33,963 nt of DNA from Gammaproteobacteria bacterium (lineage in GTDB: Bacteria > Pseudomonadota > Gammaproteobacteria > S012-40). How positions within the stretch are numbered: the first letter of the stretch is position 1; every line of letters begins with the position of its first letter. This document shows positions 33,497 through 33,963 of the stretch, one piece after another. The stretch is from positions 1 to 33,963 of the forward strand of contig JAOUJM010000023.1 in NCBI GenBank assembly GCA_029883265.1. Direction: 5' to 3'. The position numbers were made by a program, and so were the translations under genes. Under the pieces are notes generated by a model. The model did not search any database. It had not been told where the DNA came from and was given only the letters and a program-made list of their open reading frames with translations.

Positions 33497-33963
33497 CCGT
33501 GTCGGTCGTATTATTGCGGGCAGTATCAATGCACTGGTTGATGCAGTTGAAAACGCAACACCAGAGATTGTTATGCAGCAAGCAATTCGTGAAGTCGACG
33601 AGGCGATTAATGATGTCAAAGCCGAGTTAGGTAAAGTCATCGCAAATAAGCACCTCGCGAATCAACGTTTGCTTGAAGAAAACAGCAAACATCAAGACCT
33701 TTCGCAGAAAATAGAATTATCTATAAATGAAAAACGAGATGATCTAGCTGAAGCAGCGATTGCCCAGCAGCTAGATATTGAAGCTCAAATTCCTATTTTG
33801 GAAACACGAATTGGCAATTTTGCAGCCGAGGAAAAAGAGCTCGAAAGCTATGTTCAGGCATTGCAGGCCAAAAAGCGTGAAATGAATAATGAACTAGGTG
33901 CAATCAAAGCCATGCTAAAAGAGTCTGCGGGAATCGGCGCAAAAGAGTCGACTAATCCATTTG
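33477..33963 (+). CDS. PspA/IM30 family protein (3' partial)
   Basis: The ATG at 33477, after AGGAG at 33465-33469, opens a frame that runs to the edge of the window (162 residues visible). It begins MSEKLTSRVGRIIAGSINAL and continues VDAVENATPEIVMQQAIREVDEAI, the amphipathic helix and first coiled-coil helix typical of PspA/IM30 (ESCRT-III-like) proteins. A long coiled coil with heptads follows. The family binds stressed inner membrane and polymerises on it. The N-terminal helix is more polar than in E. coli PspA, resembling the YjfJ-like branch. Downstream genes of the cluster lie outside the window. Confidence 0.88.
   Translation, partial: MSEKLTSRVGRIIAGSINALVDAVENATPEIVMQQAIREVDEAINDVKAELGKVIANKHLANQRLLEENSKHQDLSQKIELSINEKRDDLAEAAIAQQLDIEAQIPILETRIGNFAAEEKELESYVQALQAKKREMNNELGAIKAMLKESAGIGAKESTNPF

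Noticed and set aside
3535-33963. Direct functional link between the VWA lipoprotein pair and the PspA gene
   Set aside because: VWA and PspA proteins are partners in some published envelope-stress clusters, but here they are about 28 kb apart with many unrelated genes between them.

Overview
This window reads as one contiguous piece of a gammaproteobacterial chromosome of moderate GC, with A+T exceeding G+C by eye. Evidence for this is a YajQ gene, a MobA/MobB/MoeA block, an AroF/G/H-type DAHP synthase, a GGDEF-EAL protein, an AlgP-like lysine/alanine-rich protein, a prepilin-like protein and Gram-negative envelope features (a lipoprotein, an outer-membrane barrel, a secreted subtilase). I cannot name a genus. 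No rRNA, tRNA, insertion sequence, phage gene or CRISPR array was seen.

Layout. 1-2205: the end of a surface-polysaccharide cluster, with a TviB/WbpO-type nucleotide-sugar dehydrogenase (cut by the window edge) and a UDP-glucuronate-epimerase-like protein. 2241-2969: an orphan prepilin-like gene on the minus strand, behind a perfect CRP-type palindrome. 3535-5672: a translationally coupled pair, a coiled-coil polytopic membrane protein and a von Willebrand A lipoprotein, which is one of the two best candidates here for an undescribed system. 5836-7306: a thioredoxin-like protein, a NrfJ-like periplasmic protein and YajQ. 7307-9801: a structured leader with a possible 22-codon mini-ORF in front of a PAS-GGDEF-EAL protein. 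9898-13110: a methyltransferase-like protein with a degenerate cofactor loop, a secreted beta-helix protein and a Sel1-repeat protein. 13254-16240: a UMF1-type transporter that overlaps tail to tail with an ABC-class predicted ATPase.

16365-19242 is a compact operon: a guanine-deaminase-like enzyme, then mobA, mobB and moeA with overlapping ends, closed by a strong bidirectional terminator shared with the histone-like gene on the other strand. 19951-21022 is a poor, very A+T-rich stretch that hides a frameshifted gene remnant. It is followed by a subtilase with a C-terminal sorting tail and an outer-membrane protein (both minus strand), then DAHP synthase and a small membrane protein (plus strand).

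26077-31732 is a divergent regulatory unit. A WHG-type TetR regulator and a very large M1-M28-PDZ metallopeptidase are read leftwards. A three-gene membrane/NTF2-like operon is read rightwards from a promoter buried in repeated operator-like sequences. The window ends with DUF2164 and GNAT genes and with a second candidate system: a ribbon-helix-helix-like protein overlapping a PspA/IM30-family gene, behind a promoter that carries an 18-bp perfect palindrome.
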